Source: Saprospiraceae bacterium (GTDB taxonomy: Bacteria; Bacteroidota; Bacteroidia; Chitinophagales; Saprospiraceae). From it: a stretch of 64,000 nt of DNA. The stretch lies in NCBI GenBank assembly GCA_958295895.1, contig CATQHI010000002.1, forward strand, positions 248,001-312,000, read 5' to 3'. This document shows positions 7,985-16,415 of this stretch, piece after piece. Numbering within the stretch: position 1 is the first letter of the stretch; each line of letters starts with the position of its first letter. The position numbers and the translations under genes were made by a program. Below the pieces are notes generated by a model that was not told the origin of the DNA, ran no database searches, and worked only from the letters and a program-made list of their open reading frames with translations.

Positions 7985-9160
7985 TCACCTCTGGTCGTCA
8001 TACAGCAACTCCTCCAGCCGGTGCCGCGCCACGCCAAAGCGTTGCTTCACGCCTTCCCACTGCACCTGCGCCCCCGCCCGGTTGGTTGTACCTGGCTGCT
8101 TGACGGCCGTGATCATCACGTTTTTAGCGGTGTGCTCCAGGGGGATGAACTCGAAGAGCTTAGTAGCGTAACCCGCGCCCTGAAGGTAGAGCGCCCGCAG
8201 TCCATCAGTGACCATGGCCGCCTGCCGCTCCAGGAGGATGCCGTTGTCGAGCAGGGGTTTGAGATCGTTGGGGACGACCATATCGCGGCGTACCTGCTTC
8301 TGGCAGCAGGGAGCTACGATCATAATTTCAGCCTCGGCCTGAATACCCTGGTAGAGCGCATCATCGGTGGCCGTGTCGCAGGCATGCAGGGCGATGAGGA
8401 GGTCGATGCGGTCGGGCTGGTAGGTGTCGATATAGCCCTCTTCAAAATGCAATTGCGTGAAGTGGTTGTCGGCGGCAATATGGCGGCACTTGTCCACCAA
8501 CTGCGGACGTAGCTCCACCCCCGTGACCCGTACGTCGTAGCCTAATGTGTTGACCAGATGATCGTAGAGCGCAAAGGTGAGGTAGCCGCTGCCCGAGCCC
8601 ATATCCACCACCTGCGCCCCGGCCGGCAGGGGGTGATCGCGCAGGAGGCCGTCGACGATCTCGACGAACTTATTGATCTGCTTGTACTTGCGGCGGCCGG
8701 CGGCGGTGACCTCTCCGGCGGCAGTAGTGATGCCCAGGGCGTGGAGGTAGGGCCGGTCGGCCGCGATGGCGCGGAACTTCTCCCGGTCGTGGGTCACGGC
8801 GGCCTCGCGGTGCTGGGGAGCTTGCTCGCGCAGACGAGCGTTGCCCTTGCGGGACTGCATGATCGACAACTGCTCGTCGAGGCTGAAGAGATCGGCGTTG
8901 TAGAAGTTTTCGGATAGCTCGTCCTGCAAATACTTTAGTCCCTCCGTGTAGGCAAAGTTTTTGGCCTCCTCCCGGTCGACGTAGCGGTGGGTGATCTGCA
9001 GCTGGTACTCTCCCTTGAGTTCCACGGGGCGTGCGTAGAGGTTACGTGGCAGCTCCGCGTCTTTCCGCCGGGGCTTACTCAACGTCAGTTTAACCAGGCG
9101 ACCGAACAGGGTGGCGCGGCGGGCGGTCTCCCAAAACTGTGTGCGAGCATCATCTGGCAT
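7985..9160 (-). CDS. SAM-dependent methyltransferase (class I)
   Basis: 391-residue cytosolic protein. Residues about 165-290 form the class I methyltransferase core: the SAM loop VVDMGSGSGYLTFAL, then GVELRPQLVDKCR, and LLIALHACDTATDDAL with the Cys-containing IVAPCCQ motif that follows. This pattern resembles the methyltransferase group related to TRM13/RlmN-like RNA modifiers, but the substrate is unknown. The start is the ATG at 9160, four bases after a good -7 box. A dispersed repeat copy encodes AGAQVQ near the C-terminus (8062-8079). Confidence 0.82.
   Translation of the reverse strand: MPDDARTQFWETARRATLFGRLVKLTLSKPRRKDAELPRNLYARPVELKGEYQLQITHRYVDREEAKNFAYTEGLKYLQDELSENFYNADLFSLDEQLSIMQSRKGNARLREQAPQHREAAVTHDREKFRAIAADRPYLHALGITTAAGEVTAAGRRKYKQINKFVEIVDGLLRDHPLPAGAQVVDMGSGSGYLTFALYDHLVNTLGYDVRVTGVELRPQLVDKCRHIAADNHFTQLHFEEGYIDTYQPDRIDLLIALHACDTATDDALYQGIQAEAEIMIVAPCCQKQVRRDMVVPNDLKPLLDNGILLERQAAMVTDGLRALYLQGAGYATKLFEFIPLEHTAKNVMITAVKQPGTTNRAGAQVQWEGVKQRFGVARHRLEELLYDDQR
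8062..8079 (+). repeat. Dispersed GC-rich 18-mer, copy 3 (in coding sequence)
   Basis: 17 of 18 matches, near the 3' end of the methyltransferase gene, in opposite orientation to the gene. Translated in the gene's frame it gives AGAQVQ. Confidence 0.75.
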
Positions 9161-9164
9161 TGTA

Positions 9165-9192
9165 CAAAGGTAAGGGGCGGGATCGCAGGTGC
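9165..9192 (-). promoter_or_regulatory. Promoter of the methyltransferase gene built on the dispersed repeat
   Basis: The minus strand reads GCACCTGCGATCCCGCCC (9192-9175), then TACCTTTG (9172-9165), four bases, then ATG. The -7 box matches the Bacteroidota consensus TAnnTTTG. The short distance to the ATG predicts a leaderless or nearly leaderless message. The repeat occupies the promoter spacer. Confidence 0.6.
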
Positions 9193-9557
9193 AGGGCCCG
9201 AATATTAAGCAAATCGCCAATCGCCTTATTGAGCTCTGCCGCAGCCAGCAAACCACCGAGGCCTACCGGGAGCTCTTCGCCTCCGGTGCCTCCTCCCACG
9301 AAATGCCCGGCGTACCCGGTGGCGACCTTACCGGACTTGATAAACTGATTGCTAAGAGCGAGGCCTACGACGAGGGCATCACCGTACATGGTATTGAGGT
9401 CACCGAGCCGCTGATCTACCACCAATACTTCAGCGTCGGCATGGGCATTGACGTGACCCGCAAGGACGGGCAACGGGTGCAGGAACACGAGATGTGCGTG
9501 TACGAGGTACGCGACGGAAAGATCGTCTCCGAACGCTTCATCTATGCGATGAGCTAA
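9189..9557 (+). CDS. SnoaL/NTF2-like domain protein
   Basis: Small protein of about 122 residues with the NTF2-like pattern: an N-terminal helix (IANRLIELCRSQQTTEAYRELF), a central block, and C-terminal strands EHEMCVYEVRDGKIVSERFIY. Such folds serve as small-molecule isomerases, hydrolases or binding proteins; no ligand can be inferred. The only start in a suitable place is GTG at 9189, which falls inside a copy of the dispersed repeat, so the true start is uncertain. It is divergent from the methyltransferase gene. Confidence 0.75.
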   Translation: MQGPNIKQIANRLIELCRSQQTTEAYRELFASGASSHEMPGVPGGDLTGLDKLIAKSEAYDEGITVHGIEVTEPLIYHQYFSVGMGIDVTRKDGQRVQEHEMCVYEVRDGKIVSERFIYAMS

Positions 9558-9564
9558 GTAACCC

Positions 9565-9595
9565 TTGCACATTTCGCGAAGCCCTATTACCTTTG
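9565..9595 (+). promoter_or_regulatory. Promoter of tRNA-Leu
   Basis: TTG at 9565-9567, a 20-base spacer, then TACCTTTG at 9588-9595, an excellent match to the Bacteroidota -33/-7 promoter. The mature tRNA begins 14 bases later. Confidence 0.8.
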
Positions 9596-9608
9596 CGGGC
9601 CATTTGCC

Positions 9609-9690
9609 GCGGGTGTGGTGAAATTGGTATACACGCTAGATTTAGGATCTAGTGCCGCAAGGCGTGAAGGTTCGAGTCCTTTCACCCGCA
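9609..9690 (+). tRNA. tRNA-Leu (anticodon UAG)
   Basis: 82-nt tRNA with acceptor stem GCGGGTG/CACCCGC and discriminator A. The anticodon stem CTAGA/TCTAG encloses loop TTTAGGA (anticodon TAG). A long class II variable arm (TGCCGCAAGGCG) and a T arm with GTTCGAGTC are present. CCA is not encoded. It reads CUA and probably other CUN leucine codons. A promoter precedes it and a terminator follows. Confidence 0.97.
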
Positions 9691-9695
9691 CTATC

Positions 9696-9726
9696 GGGCC
9701 TACCTGCCACCGGGTAGGCCTTTTTT
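9696..9726 (+). terminator. Rho-independent terminator after tRNA-Leu
   Basis: GGCCTACC, a seven-base loop, then GGGTAGGCC and TTTTTT. It separates the tRNA from tig. Confidence 0.9.
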
Positions 9727-9740
9727 AACGCAGTAGCACC

Positions 9741-11330
9741 ATGGCCGAAGTAACGTACGAAAAGACCGGGCCGGTAACCGGTCGCATCCAACTCGCTTTT
9801 TCGAAGGAAGAACTTAGCAGGCAACTCAACGAGGAACTCCGTAAGGAAAGCAAGCGCGTGAGCATCAAGGGCTTCCGTAAGGGGAAGGTGCCCATGTCGG
9901 CCCTGCGTAAGCTGATGGGTAACCAAATCTTTGGGCCCCTGCTGGATCGTACCATCCAGGAAGAACTCTTCGGCTACATCGAGCAAAACGACATCAAGCT
10001 CATCTTCAGTCCCCTGCCCGACGAGGACGAGAAGGTGGAGACCATCAGCGCCACCAACATCAAGGATCTGAAACTGAGCTACGACCTAGGTCTGGAGCCT
10101 GACTTCGAGCTCCAGATGCCCGAGCAGCCCTTCACCAAGTACGTACTCAAAACGGACGAGGCCTTCATCGACGAGCAACTGGAGAGTCTGCGCAAGCAGC
10201 GGGGCGAGACCGAGGATGTAACGGAAGGCACCATCGGGGAAAATGATATCCTCAAAGTCACCATCCAGGAAGTTGACGGGCCCATCAGCAACGAGACCTC
10301 GCTGTACATCGATAGCCTCAGCGATAGCGTCAAGGAGCAATTCCTGGGCCAACCGATCGACACCAGTATTACCGTCGATGACCTCACCACCGTAGAGAAG
10401 GACGGCACCGAAGCCAACGTCAAAAAGTACCTCCTAGAGCTCGACGGCCCGGTTGACGATGAGGACGACGATGACGACTTCGACGACGATGACTTCGACG
10501 ACGAGCTAGAGAATATCGTATTAGATGAGGATACACAGTCGGAGTTCGAGGACGCCGAGATTGAGGAGTCCGAGGTCGAAATGGAAGACGTCGAGATCGA
10601 CACCGTAGAAGACTTCGACGAGGCCGAAGAGGAGGAGGAAGAATTTGACGAACAGCAGGAGGAGCAAGTGATCTCGTCTGCCGATGTAGACCTCAGCGGC
10701 AAGTCCTTCACCATCACCGTCAATAAGGTAGCCCGCCTCACGCCAGTCGAACTCAATGAGGAGTTTTTCATCCAGTTCGACCCCACGGGCGAGATTACCA
10801 ACGAGGAGCAACTACGCGAGCGCCTGGCCCAGAACGCCTCCGAAGGCTTCAATAAGCAGGGCGTATCGATGGCCAACTTCGAAATTCAGAAGGCCCTGGT
10901 CGAGGGCAATGACTTCGAGGTACCCACCGAGCTGATGAAGAAGCTCAGCAAGGGAGACGACGAGTCCGACTTCGGACTCTTCGAGCGCGGCGTCCGCTGG
11001 ATGCTGATCCGCAACAAGATCGCCGAGCAGCAAAAGATCGAGCTACAGTACGAGGACGTGCGTGCCGAGGCTCTCGATTCCCTACTTCAAATGCTCGGCG
11101 GCCAGCGCCCCGGCTTCCTCACCGACGAGTTCCTAGACAACTACATCCAAAATATGCTCAAGGACGACAAGCAGCGCGAGGAGCTCAGCGGCAACGCCCT
11201 GGAGAAAAAGATCATGGCCGCAGTACGCGGTGAGGTGACCCTGGAGGAACAGGAGCTAACGGTCGACGAGTTCAACGAAACAATCAAGTCCTTCAATGAG
11301 GCGAATACGCCGGCGGACGAGGAAGAGTAG
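9741..11330 (+). CDS. tig: Trigger factor with a large acidic insertion
   Basis: Ribosome-bound chaperone for nascent chains, 529 residues against the usual 430-450. The N-terminal ribosome-binding signature GFRKGKVP lies at residues 44-51. Residues about 150-335 correspond to the FKBP-like middle domain. It is split by an extremely acidic run at about 238-309 (mostly Asp/Glu, with repeated DDDDDFDDDDF-type strings). The helical C-terminal chaperone arms follow. Tandem GAC/GAT codons near 10460-10505 suggest growth of the insert by repeat expansion. clpP and clpX follow, as in many bacteria. Confidence 0.93.
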   Translation: MAEVTYEKTGPVTGRIQLAFSKEELSRQLNEELRKESKRVSIKGFRKGKVPMSALRKLMGNQIFGPLLDRTIQEELFGYIEQNDIKLIFSPLPDEDEKVETISATNIKDLKLSYDLGLEPDFELQMPEQPFTKYVLKTDEAFIDEQLESLRKQRGETEDVTEGTIGENDILKVTIQEVDGPISNETSLYIDSLSDSVKEQFLGQPIDTSITVDDLTTVEKDGTEANVKKYLLELDGPVDDEDDDDDFDDDDFDDELENIVLDEDTQSEFEDAEIEESEVEMEDVEIDTVEDFDEAEEEEEEFDEQQEEQVISSADVDLSGKSFTITVNKVARLTPVELNEEFFIQFDPTGEITNEEQLRERLAQNASEGFNKQGVSMANFEIQKALVEGNDFEVPTELMKKLSKGDDESDFGLFERGVRWMLIRNKIAEQQKIELQYEDVRAEALDSLLQMLGGQRPGFLTDEFLDNYIQNMLKDDKQREELSGNALEKKIMAAVRGEVTLEEQELTVDEFNETIKSFNEANTPADEEE

Positions 11331-11354
11331 CCACCTCAACCCTGCCGGAACTGG

Positions 11355-11362
11355 TACGTTTA
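11355..11362 (+). promoter_or_regulatory. Possible -7 box of clpP
   Basis: TACGTTTA, close to TAnnTTTG, 32 bases before the clpP ATG. No clear -33 element, so clpP may also be read through from tig. Confidence 0.3.
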
Positions 11363-11394
11363 CGGGGAGACATCTAACAGAAAATAAGACAATT

Positions 11395-12111
11395 ATGACT
11401 CCCCAAGTCCCCCAGGATGAATTCATGAAGTATGCCACTCGGCATATGGGTATGAGCACCATGCACCTGGAAAAATATGCCCAGACCATCGGCGGCATGA
11501 CGCCCCCCCAGGTCACGGCCTTCTCCCCCAACGTAATCGAGGAGCGGCAGATGAACGTAGCCGCCATCGACGTTTTCAGCCGCCTGATGATGGACCGCAT
11601 CATCTTTATGGGCGTACAGGTCACCGACTACGTAGCCAACGTAGTCCAAGCCCAGCTCCTCTTCCTCGAATCGGTAGACCCGAAGCGCGACGTGCAACTG
11701 TTCATCAATAGCCCCGGCGGTAGCGTCATTGCCGGTATGGGCATGTACGATACCATGCAGTACGTGACGCCCGACGTGGCTACGATCTGTACCGGACTGG
11801 CCGCCTCGATGGGCTCGCTTCTGCTGGCTGCCGGTGAAAAGGGCAAGCGCTCGATTCTACCCCACGCCCGGGTGATGATCCACCAGCCCAGCGGCGGGAT
11901 GCAGGGACAGTTCTCCGATATGGAGATCAACTACCAACTGATCTCGAAGCTCCGCGAGGAACTGTACAACATCTACGTCAAGCACACCGGCCAGTCGTTC
12001 GAGACCATCGAAAAGAGCAGTGACCGCGACAACTGGATGACCGCTCCCGAGGCCGTTGCCTATGGCCTGGTCGACGAGGTGCTTAATCGCGAGAAGGCAG
12101 AGCTCAACTAA
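11395..12111 (+). CDS. clpP: ATP-dependent Clp protease proteolytic subunit
   Basis: Serine peptidase that forms the 14-mer degradation chamber used by ClpX. 238 residues, slightly long because of an N-terminal extension (propeptide region). The catalytic triad is visible: Ser138 in GLAASMGS, His163 in MIHQPSGG and Asp212 in SDRDNWM. The open frame extends upstream, but the ATG at 11395 is preferred because the extra residues are read from the tig-clpP spacer. A strong terminator follows, then clpX. Confidence 0.96.
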   Translation: MTPQVPQDEFMKYATRHMGMSTMHLEKYAQTIGGMTPPQVTAFSPNVIEERQMNVAAIDVFSRLMMDRIIFMGVQVTDYVANVVQAQLLFLESVDPKRDVQLFINSPGGSVIAGMGMYDTMQYVTPDVATICTGLAASMGSLLLAAGEKGKRSILPHARVMIHQPSGGMQGQFSDMEINYQLISKLREELYNIYVKHTGQSFETIEKSSDRDNWMTAPEAVAYGLVDEVLNREKAELN

Positions 12112-12133
12112 TTTAGGCGCGCAAGTTGCGTCT

Positions 12134-12166
12134 AACGGCGGACCGCCACCGGTCCGCCGTTTTTTA
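12134..12166 (+). terminator. Rho-independent terminator after clpP
   Basis: AACGGCGGACC, a six-base loop, GGTCCGCCGTT and a T run. It implies that clpX has its own promoter. Confidence 0.9.
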
Positions 12167-12218
12167 TTCGTATCCTTAGGTAATACCTTGCGGACCATAA
12201 GCTTTAGCCCCCCCACCT

Positions 12219-13511
12219 ATGATGAGAGGTAAACGACAAGATTTTCGCTGTTCTTTCTGCGGCCGTGACAAGAGTGACGCCCTGGTGCTCGTGGCCGGCC
12301 TCGACGCCCACATCTGCGAGGTCTGCGTAGAGCAGGCCCAGGAGATCGTAGCCGAGGAACTCTACGGCGGCCTGGCCCCCGAGGGCGACGGCGGCGAGCA
12401 CCCTACTCCCGAACTGACTGCCCCAGGTTTTGAATTTAAGCTGCCAAAAAATATTATTCCCAACCAGATCAAGGAGCACCTCGATAAGTATGTGATCGGT
12501 CAGGATGCCGCTAAGAAGATTCTTTCCGTAGCCGTCTACAACCACTACAAACGCCTGGCCCACCCTGCCTCCGAAGATGACGAGGTGCAGATCGAGAAGA
12601 GTAATATCCTACTGGTCGGCCGTACCGGTACCGGTAAGACCTTGCTCGCCAAGACCATTGCTAAGTTCCTACAGGTGCCCTTTGCCATCGTCGATGCTAC
12701 GGTGTTTACCGAGGCCGGTTACGTCGGAGAGGACGTCGAGAGTATTCTAAGTCGCCTGCTCCAGGTGTGTGATTACAACGTGGCCGCCGCCGAGCACGGC
12801 ATCGTCTACATCGACGAGATGGACAAGGTGGCCCGTAAGAGCGATAACCCTAGCATCACCCGCGACGTAAGCGGCGAGGGGGTGCAGCAGGCCATGCTCA
12901 AGATGCTCGAGGGTACCGACGTGAACGTACCCCCCCAGGGTGGCCGCAAGCACCCCGAGCAGAAGCTGGTGAAGGTAAATACGCAGAATATCCTGTTCAT
13001 CTGCGGCGGTGCCTTCGACGGCATCGAAAAGATCATCGCCCGGCGCACCAACACCAAGGTCATCGGCTACGGCAACGCCAACAAGGCACAGATCAAGGAG
13101 GAGGACATGCTCCAGTACATCACCCACCGCGACGTGAAGCGCTTCGGCATGATCCCCGAGCTCATCGGCCGTCTGCCCATCGTAACCTACCTACGTCCTC
13201 TCGATCTCGATGCTATGAAGCGTATCCTGGTCGAGCCCCGCAATAGCCTGCTGCGGCAGTACCAGCACCTGTTCCGCCTGGAGGGCATCAACCTCACCTT
13301 TACGGACGACGCCATCCAGTACATCGCCGAGACCGCCCTGGAGTACGAACTTGGGGCCCGTGGCCTGCGCTCGATCTGCGAGGCGGTCATGACGGATGCT
13401 ATGTTTGACCTGCCGGGCCGTAAGGAGGTGAAGCATTACACCATCGATGCGCTGTACTGCAAGTCTAAGCTGGAGGGCGGGATGCTGGAGGTGTTGCGGG
13501 CTGCGGCGTAA
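12219..13511 (+). CDS. clpX: ClpX, ATPase subunit of the Clp protease
   Basis: AAA+ unfoldase that feeds substrates to ClpP, 430 residues. The N-terminal zinc-binding domain has Cys11, Cys14, Cys33 and Cys36 (CSFC...CEVC). Walker A is GRTGTGKT at 134-141, the pore-1 loop GYVGEDV follows, and Walker B is VYIDEMD. The C-terminal domain holds the sensor-2 region GARGLRSI. Two in-frame ATG codons are adjacent at the start. A TACCTTGC string near 12187 may be its promoter. Confidence 0.97.
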   Translation: MMRGKRQDFRCSFCGRDKSDALVLVAGLDAHICEVCVEQAQEIVAEELYGGLAPEGDGGEHPTPELTAPGFEFKLPKNIIPNQIKEHLDKYVIGQDAAKKILSVAVYNHYKRLAHPASEDDEVQIEKSNILLVGRTGTGKTLLAKTIAKFLQVPFAIVDATVFTEAGYVGEDVESILSRLLQVCDYNVAAAEHGIVYIDEMDKVARKSDNPSITRDVSGEGVQQAMLKMLEGTDVNVPPQGGRKHPEQKLVKVNTQNILFICGGAFDGIEKIIARRTNTKVIGYGNANKAQIKEEDMLQYITHRDVKRFGMIPELIGRLPIVTYLRPLDLDAMKRILVEPRNSLLRQYQHLFRLEGINLTFTDDAIQYIAETALEYELGARGLRSICEAVMTDAMFDLPGRKEVKHYTIDALYCKSKLEGGMLEVLRAAA

Positions 13512-13535
13512 TTTTCTAAATTAATTGCGACCGTC

Positions 13536-14189
13536 ATGTCCATTAACGCCCAAGACCTAAGGGTAGACTACCAGGCCGACGTCCTGCTCGAAGAGGACGC
13601 CCCGGCCACCGATCCCTTCGCTCTCTTCGACCGCTGGTTCAAGGAGGCGAAGGAGAGCGATGACCCCGAGCCCAACGCCATGGTCGTAGCCACCGTTAAC
13701 ACCCAGGGCCATCCCGCCGCCCGTACCGTGCTGCTGAAGGAGGTCACCGACCAGGGTTTTGTGTTTTACACAAACTACGACAGCCGCAAGGGGCACGAGA
13801 TCACCGCCCACCCCTACGTGGCTACGGTATTTAACTGGTTGCAGCTGCAGCGCTCCGTGCGTGTGGAGGGGCGGGTAGAAAAGATCAGCCAAGAGGCCTC
13901 GACGGAGTACTTCCAAAGCCGCCCTAAAAAGAGCCAGATCGGCGCCTGGACCAGTCCTCAGAGCGACGTCATCCCCGACCGGCAGTTTCTGGACCGGAAG
14001 AAGGAGGAGGTTGAGGCCCGCTTTGCGGACGAAGAGAAGTTGCCTAAGCCCGAGCACTGGGGCGGCTTCGTCGTTATTCCTACCCTGATTGAGTTTTGGC
14101 AGGGGCGGAGTAGCCGGCTGCATGATCGGCTGGCCTATACCCGGGAGGGGGAGGACGGGGCGTGGGGACGGGAACGGCTAGCACCTTAA
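13536..14189 (+). CDS. pdxH: Pyridoxamine 5'-phosphate oxidase
   Basis: FMN enzyme that oxidises PNP or PMP to pyridoxal 5'-phosphate. 217 residues, the normal length. Signatures: N-terminal LRVDYQ, the FMN-binding ARTVLLKEV, FYTNYDSRKG, SRPKKSQIGAW, and the C-terminal FWQGRSSRLHDRLAY with RLAP at the end. It follows clpX by 24 bases. A second B6-synthesis gene, pdxA, lies at 19.6 kb. Confidence 0.96.
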   Translation: MSINAQDLRVDYQADVLLEEDAPATDPFALFDRWFKEAKESDDPEPNAMVVATVNTQGHPAARTVLLKEVTDQGFVFYTNYDSRKGHEITAHPYVATVFNWLQLQRSVRVEGRVEKISQEASTEYFQSRPKKSQIGAWTSPQSDVIPDRQFLDRKKEEVEARFADEEKLPKPEHWGGFVVIPTLIEFWQGRSSRLHDRLAYTREGEDGAWGRERLAP

Positions 14190-14201
14190 ACTCCCTGCTC
14201 C

Positions 14202-14555
14202 TTGCAACCCGCTAACTTCCTACAGCTACAGACCGACATTAAGGCCTACCACCAGCCCCTGCAGCAGGCGGCTGAGACGGTAGTGGACGAGAAGGTCAGC
14301 AACTACCCCATTCTGGTCGCCTACGCCGGGGAGGATACCGATAGTATCCCGGGCATCTTCGTACTGGAAATCCCAACGCCGCGGGAACTGGTGTGGACGA
14401 TCAACATCACTACCCTGGAGGAGCTTGTAGCGAAACAGGTAGTGACGCAGGAGAAGATCGATCCCTTCCGCAAGGTGTATAAAGACAATGACGATAGCTT
14501 CTGCTTCCTGATCTTTGATGAGGCGGGTGGGCGCTTTGCCTTCATCAAGCGTTGA
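14202..14555 (+). CDS. Conserved protein of unknown function
   Basis: About 117 residues, soluble, no signal peptide. The only suitable start is TTG at 14202, 12 bases after pdxH, preceded by no ATG in frame. The middle (VSNYPILVAYAGEDTDSIPGIFVLEIPT) and end (DDSFCFLIFDEAGGRFAFIKR) look like a compact alpha/beta fold. No family was recognised. Position after pdxH suggests cotranscription. Confidence 0.65.
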   Translation: MQPANFLQLQTDIKAYHQPLQQAAETVVDEKVSNYPILVAYAGEDTDSIPGIFVLEIPTPRELVWTINITTLEELVAKQVVTQEKIDPFRKVYKDNDDSFCFLIFDEAGGRFAFIKR

Positions 14556-14575
14556 GGGTACACACGATTCACCTT

Positions 14576-14593
14576 GCACCTGCGGCCCCGCCC
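14576..14593 (+). repeat. Dispersed GC-rich 18-mer, copy 4 (exact, two bases before an ATG)
   Basis: Exact consensus preceded by TT, ending two bases before the ATG at 14596, in the same orientation as the gene. Confidence 0.85.
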
Positions 14594-14595
14594 CT

Positions 14596-15054
14596 ATGAT
14601 TACCGAAGCCACCATCGACCGCGTACTGGAACGCCTGGAAGCCAGCCCCGACACCTACGAGCAAGAAGTGAATGACCTTGCCGACCGGCAGCCGGAGCTG
14701 ATGGACTACCTGACCAACGAGGACGTAGAGGCCTTCACGGAGCTGGAGCGCGACCTGCTGCTGTTCGCCGCCCTGGTGATCTGGCAGGCTGTGGAAAGCG
14801 AGCGGCCCGAGCTGGAGGAGGTGGAAGGGGATACCATCGCCGCGGCCGAGGAACGCAACTACCACCAGCTGAGTCTGGTCAAAGCACCCAGCTTTCGCGA
14901 CCGGCTTACGCCCTTTTTCGAGCAGACCGCGCAGGAAGATCTACTAGCCTTCGTGGAGGACCTTACGCTGGCCGAAGGGGAAGAGGAGGTAAGTAGCGAG
15001 GCCCGTGAGCCCTTTTTTGTGACCCTGAAAACGGTGATCGACGTACTGACCTAG
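14596..15054 (+). CDS. Conserved protein of unknown function
   Basis: 152-residue acidic, helical protein without signal or membrane segments. MITEATIDRVLERLEASPDTYEQEVNDLADRQPELMDYL at the N-terminus and a run of leucine-rich helices suggest an all-alpha fold. The ATG at 14596 is chosen because the upstream extension would read through the dispersed repeat. It converges on, and overlaps by four bases, the MFS gene. Function unknown. Confidence 0.7.
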   Translation: MITEATIDRVLERLEASPDTYEQEVNDLADRQPELMDYLTNEDVEAFTELERDLLLFAALVIWQAVESERPELEEVEGDTIAAAEERNYHQLSLVKAPSFRDRLTPFFEQTAQEDLLAFVEDLTLAEGEEEVSSEAREPFFVTLKTVIDVLT

Positions 15055-16322
15055 ACGAGATCGCCCTGAAGCATACGGGTGCGTGCTTCCCGTGCTTTGT
15101 CTACACCAAAGAGCAGTAGTATCCCCAGAATGCCGAAACTGCTCACCGTGAAAATCGAGACGACGTAGCCGAAGTGCTCCGCCAGTTGAAAGCCCAGCAC
15201 GGGACTCAGGATGAAGGCCAGGGAGTAGCTCGCAGAAAGCACACCCAGGTACTCTCCACGCCGTACCGGGGGGGCATGTTTAGCTACGTAGGTGCTGGTA
15301 AAGGGCATAAAGAGGATCTCGCCAAGGGTGATGAGCACAATCCAGAGTACGACTAGTGCATAACCCAGCGGTACGGCAAATGGGAGTAGGAAGTAACCGG
15401 CCAGGATTAGGGTAGTACCCCCCAGCATGACGTAGAGCGGGCGGTAGCGGCGGTCGGCCAGGTACACCAGCGGCATCTCTACGGCCACGATGAGTACGCC
15501 GCTGATGGTCAGGAGCAGGCCGAACTCCCCCTCCGTGTAGCCATGGTCGGTCAGGTAGACCGGGATGGTGCTGAAAAACTGGAAAAAGCAGGTGATTACG
15601 CAGGTATTGGCAAGGATGAGGTAGACCAGCCAGGGCTGGCGTAGGGCGGGGCGGGTCTCACGCAGGGGTTGGTTTTGGGCGGGGGACGCTGGTGCGGGGT
15701 CCTCCTCGAGGGGCCGCGCGGTCTCATCGGCGGGAAGAGTGATTAGGAAGAGGGCGGCGGCGAGCAGGAAGGTGAGCCCGTCGGCCCAGAAGAGGCTTTC
15801 GTAGCCGTACAGTCCGATGAGCAGACCGCCCAGGGCAGGGCCGATGGAGAAGCCCAGGTTAGCGGCCAGGCGCTGGAGTCCGTAGGCCTGAGTGAGGTGT
15901 TCGGGGTCGGCGTAGATGGCAATGGCCGCCCGGTTAGCGGGGCGAAAGGCATCGGCGGTGACCGAGGTAAAGAAGACCAGGATGCAGAGGGGCCAGAAGG
16001 CGGTGACCTGTCCGATAAGAATATGTAGGATGCCCGCCGTGATCAGGCTGAAGACCATGATGTGCCAGGAGCCGTAACGGTCATTGAGCAGTCCGCCGAC
16101 GTAGTTGCCCACGATGCCGCCGGCCCCGAAGGCGCCCATGACCCAGCCGGCGTCGGTGGCCGTATAGCCCATGGAGTTGACGAGGTAGACGGAGAGGAAG
16201 GCGACCACCATGGCCCCGCTGCGGTTGACGACCATGACCAGGCTGAGCAGCCAGACCTTGCGGGGCAGGCCGGCGAAGGCCCGCACGTAGAGCTGGGTCA
16301 GTCGGGGAAGAAAGGCGGCCAT
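15051..16322 (-). CDS. MFS transporter
   Basis: 423-residue major facilitator with about twelve membrane helices. The first half has GNYVGGLLNDRYGSWH, the typical loop 2-3 signature; the second half has YLADRRYRPLYV. The order MFS-1 half, hydrophilic loop (EEDPAPASPAQNQ near residue 210), second half is standard. It resembles the multidrug-efflux type, substrate unknown. The central loop is encoded by a near copy of the dispersed repeat (15677-15695). Confidence 0.87.
   Translation of the reverse strand: MAAFLPRLTQLYVRAFAGLPRKVWLLSLVMVVNRSGAMVVAFLSVYLVNSMGYTATDAGWVMGAFGAGGIVGNYVGGLLNDRYGSWHIMVFSLITAGILHILIGQVTAFWPLCILVFFTSVTADAFRPANRAAIAIYADPEHLTQAYGLQRLAANLGFSIGPALGGLLIGLYGYESLFWADGLTFLLAAALFLITLPADETARPLEEDPAPASPAQNQPLRETRPALRQPWLVYLILANTCVITCFFQFFSTIPVYLTDHGYTEGEFGLLLTISGVLIVAVEMPLVYLADRRYRPLYVMLGGTTLILAGYFLLPFAVPLGYALVVLWIVLITLGEILFMPFTSTYVAKHAPPVRRGEYLGVLSASYSLAFILSPVLGFQLAEHFGYVVSIFTVSSFGILGILLLFGVDKAREARTRMLQGDLV
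15677..15695 (-). repeat. Dispersed GC-rich repeat, copy 5 (in coding sequence)
   Basis: GCACCAGCGTCCCCCGCCC on the minus strand, with two substitutions and one extra C against the consensus. It encodes Ala-Pro-Ala-Ser-Pro-Ala in the central loop of the MFS protein. Confidence 0.55.
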
Positions 16323-16415
16323 CTGGGGGGGTTGGGAGTGGAGATAACGGGCGGATTGAACGGGAAGTTCCAGCCCCCGGGCTTAAGTTTGTCGCTCCAA
16401 TACGTAGTGAGCCGG

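Noticed and set aside
10079-10876. Long serine-rich open frame opposite tig
   Set aside because: It is the reverse complement of the Asp/Glu codons of the acidic insertion; tig is clearly the real gene.
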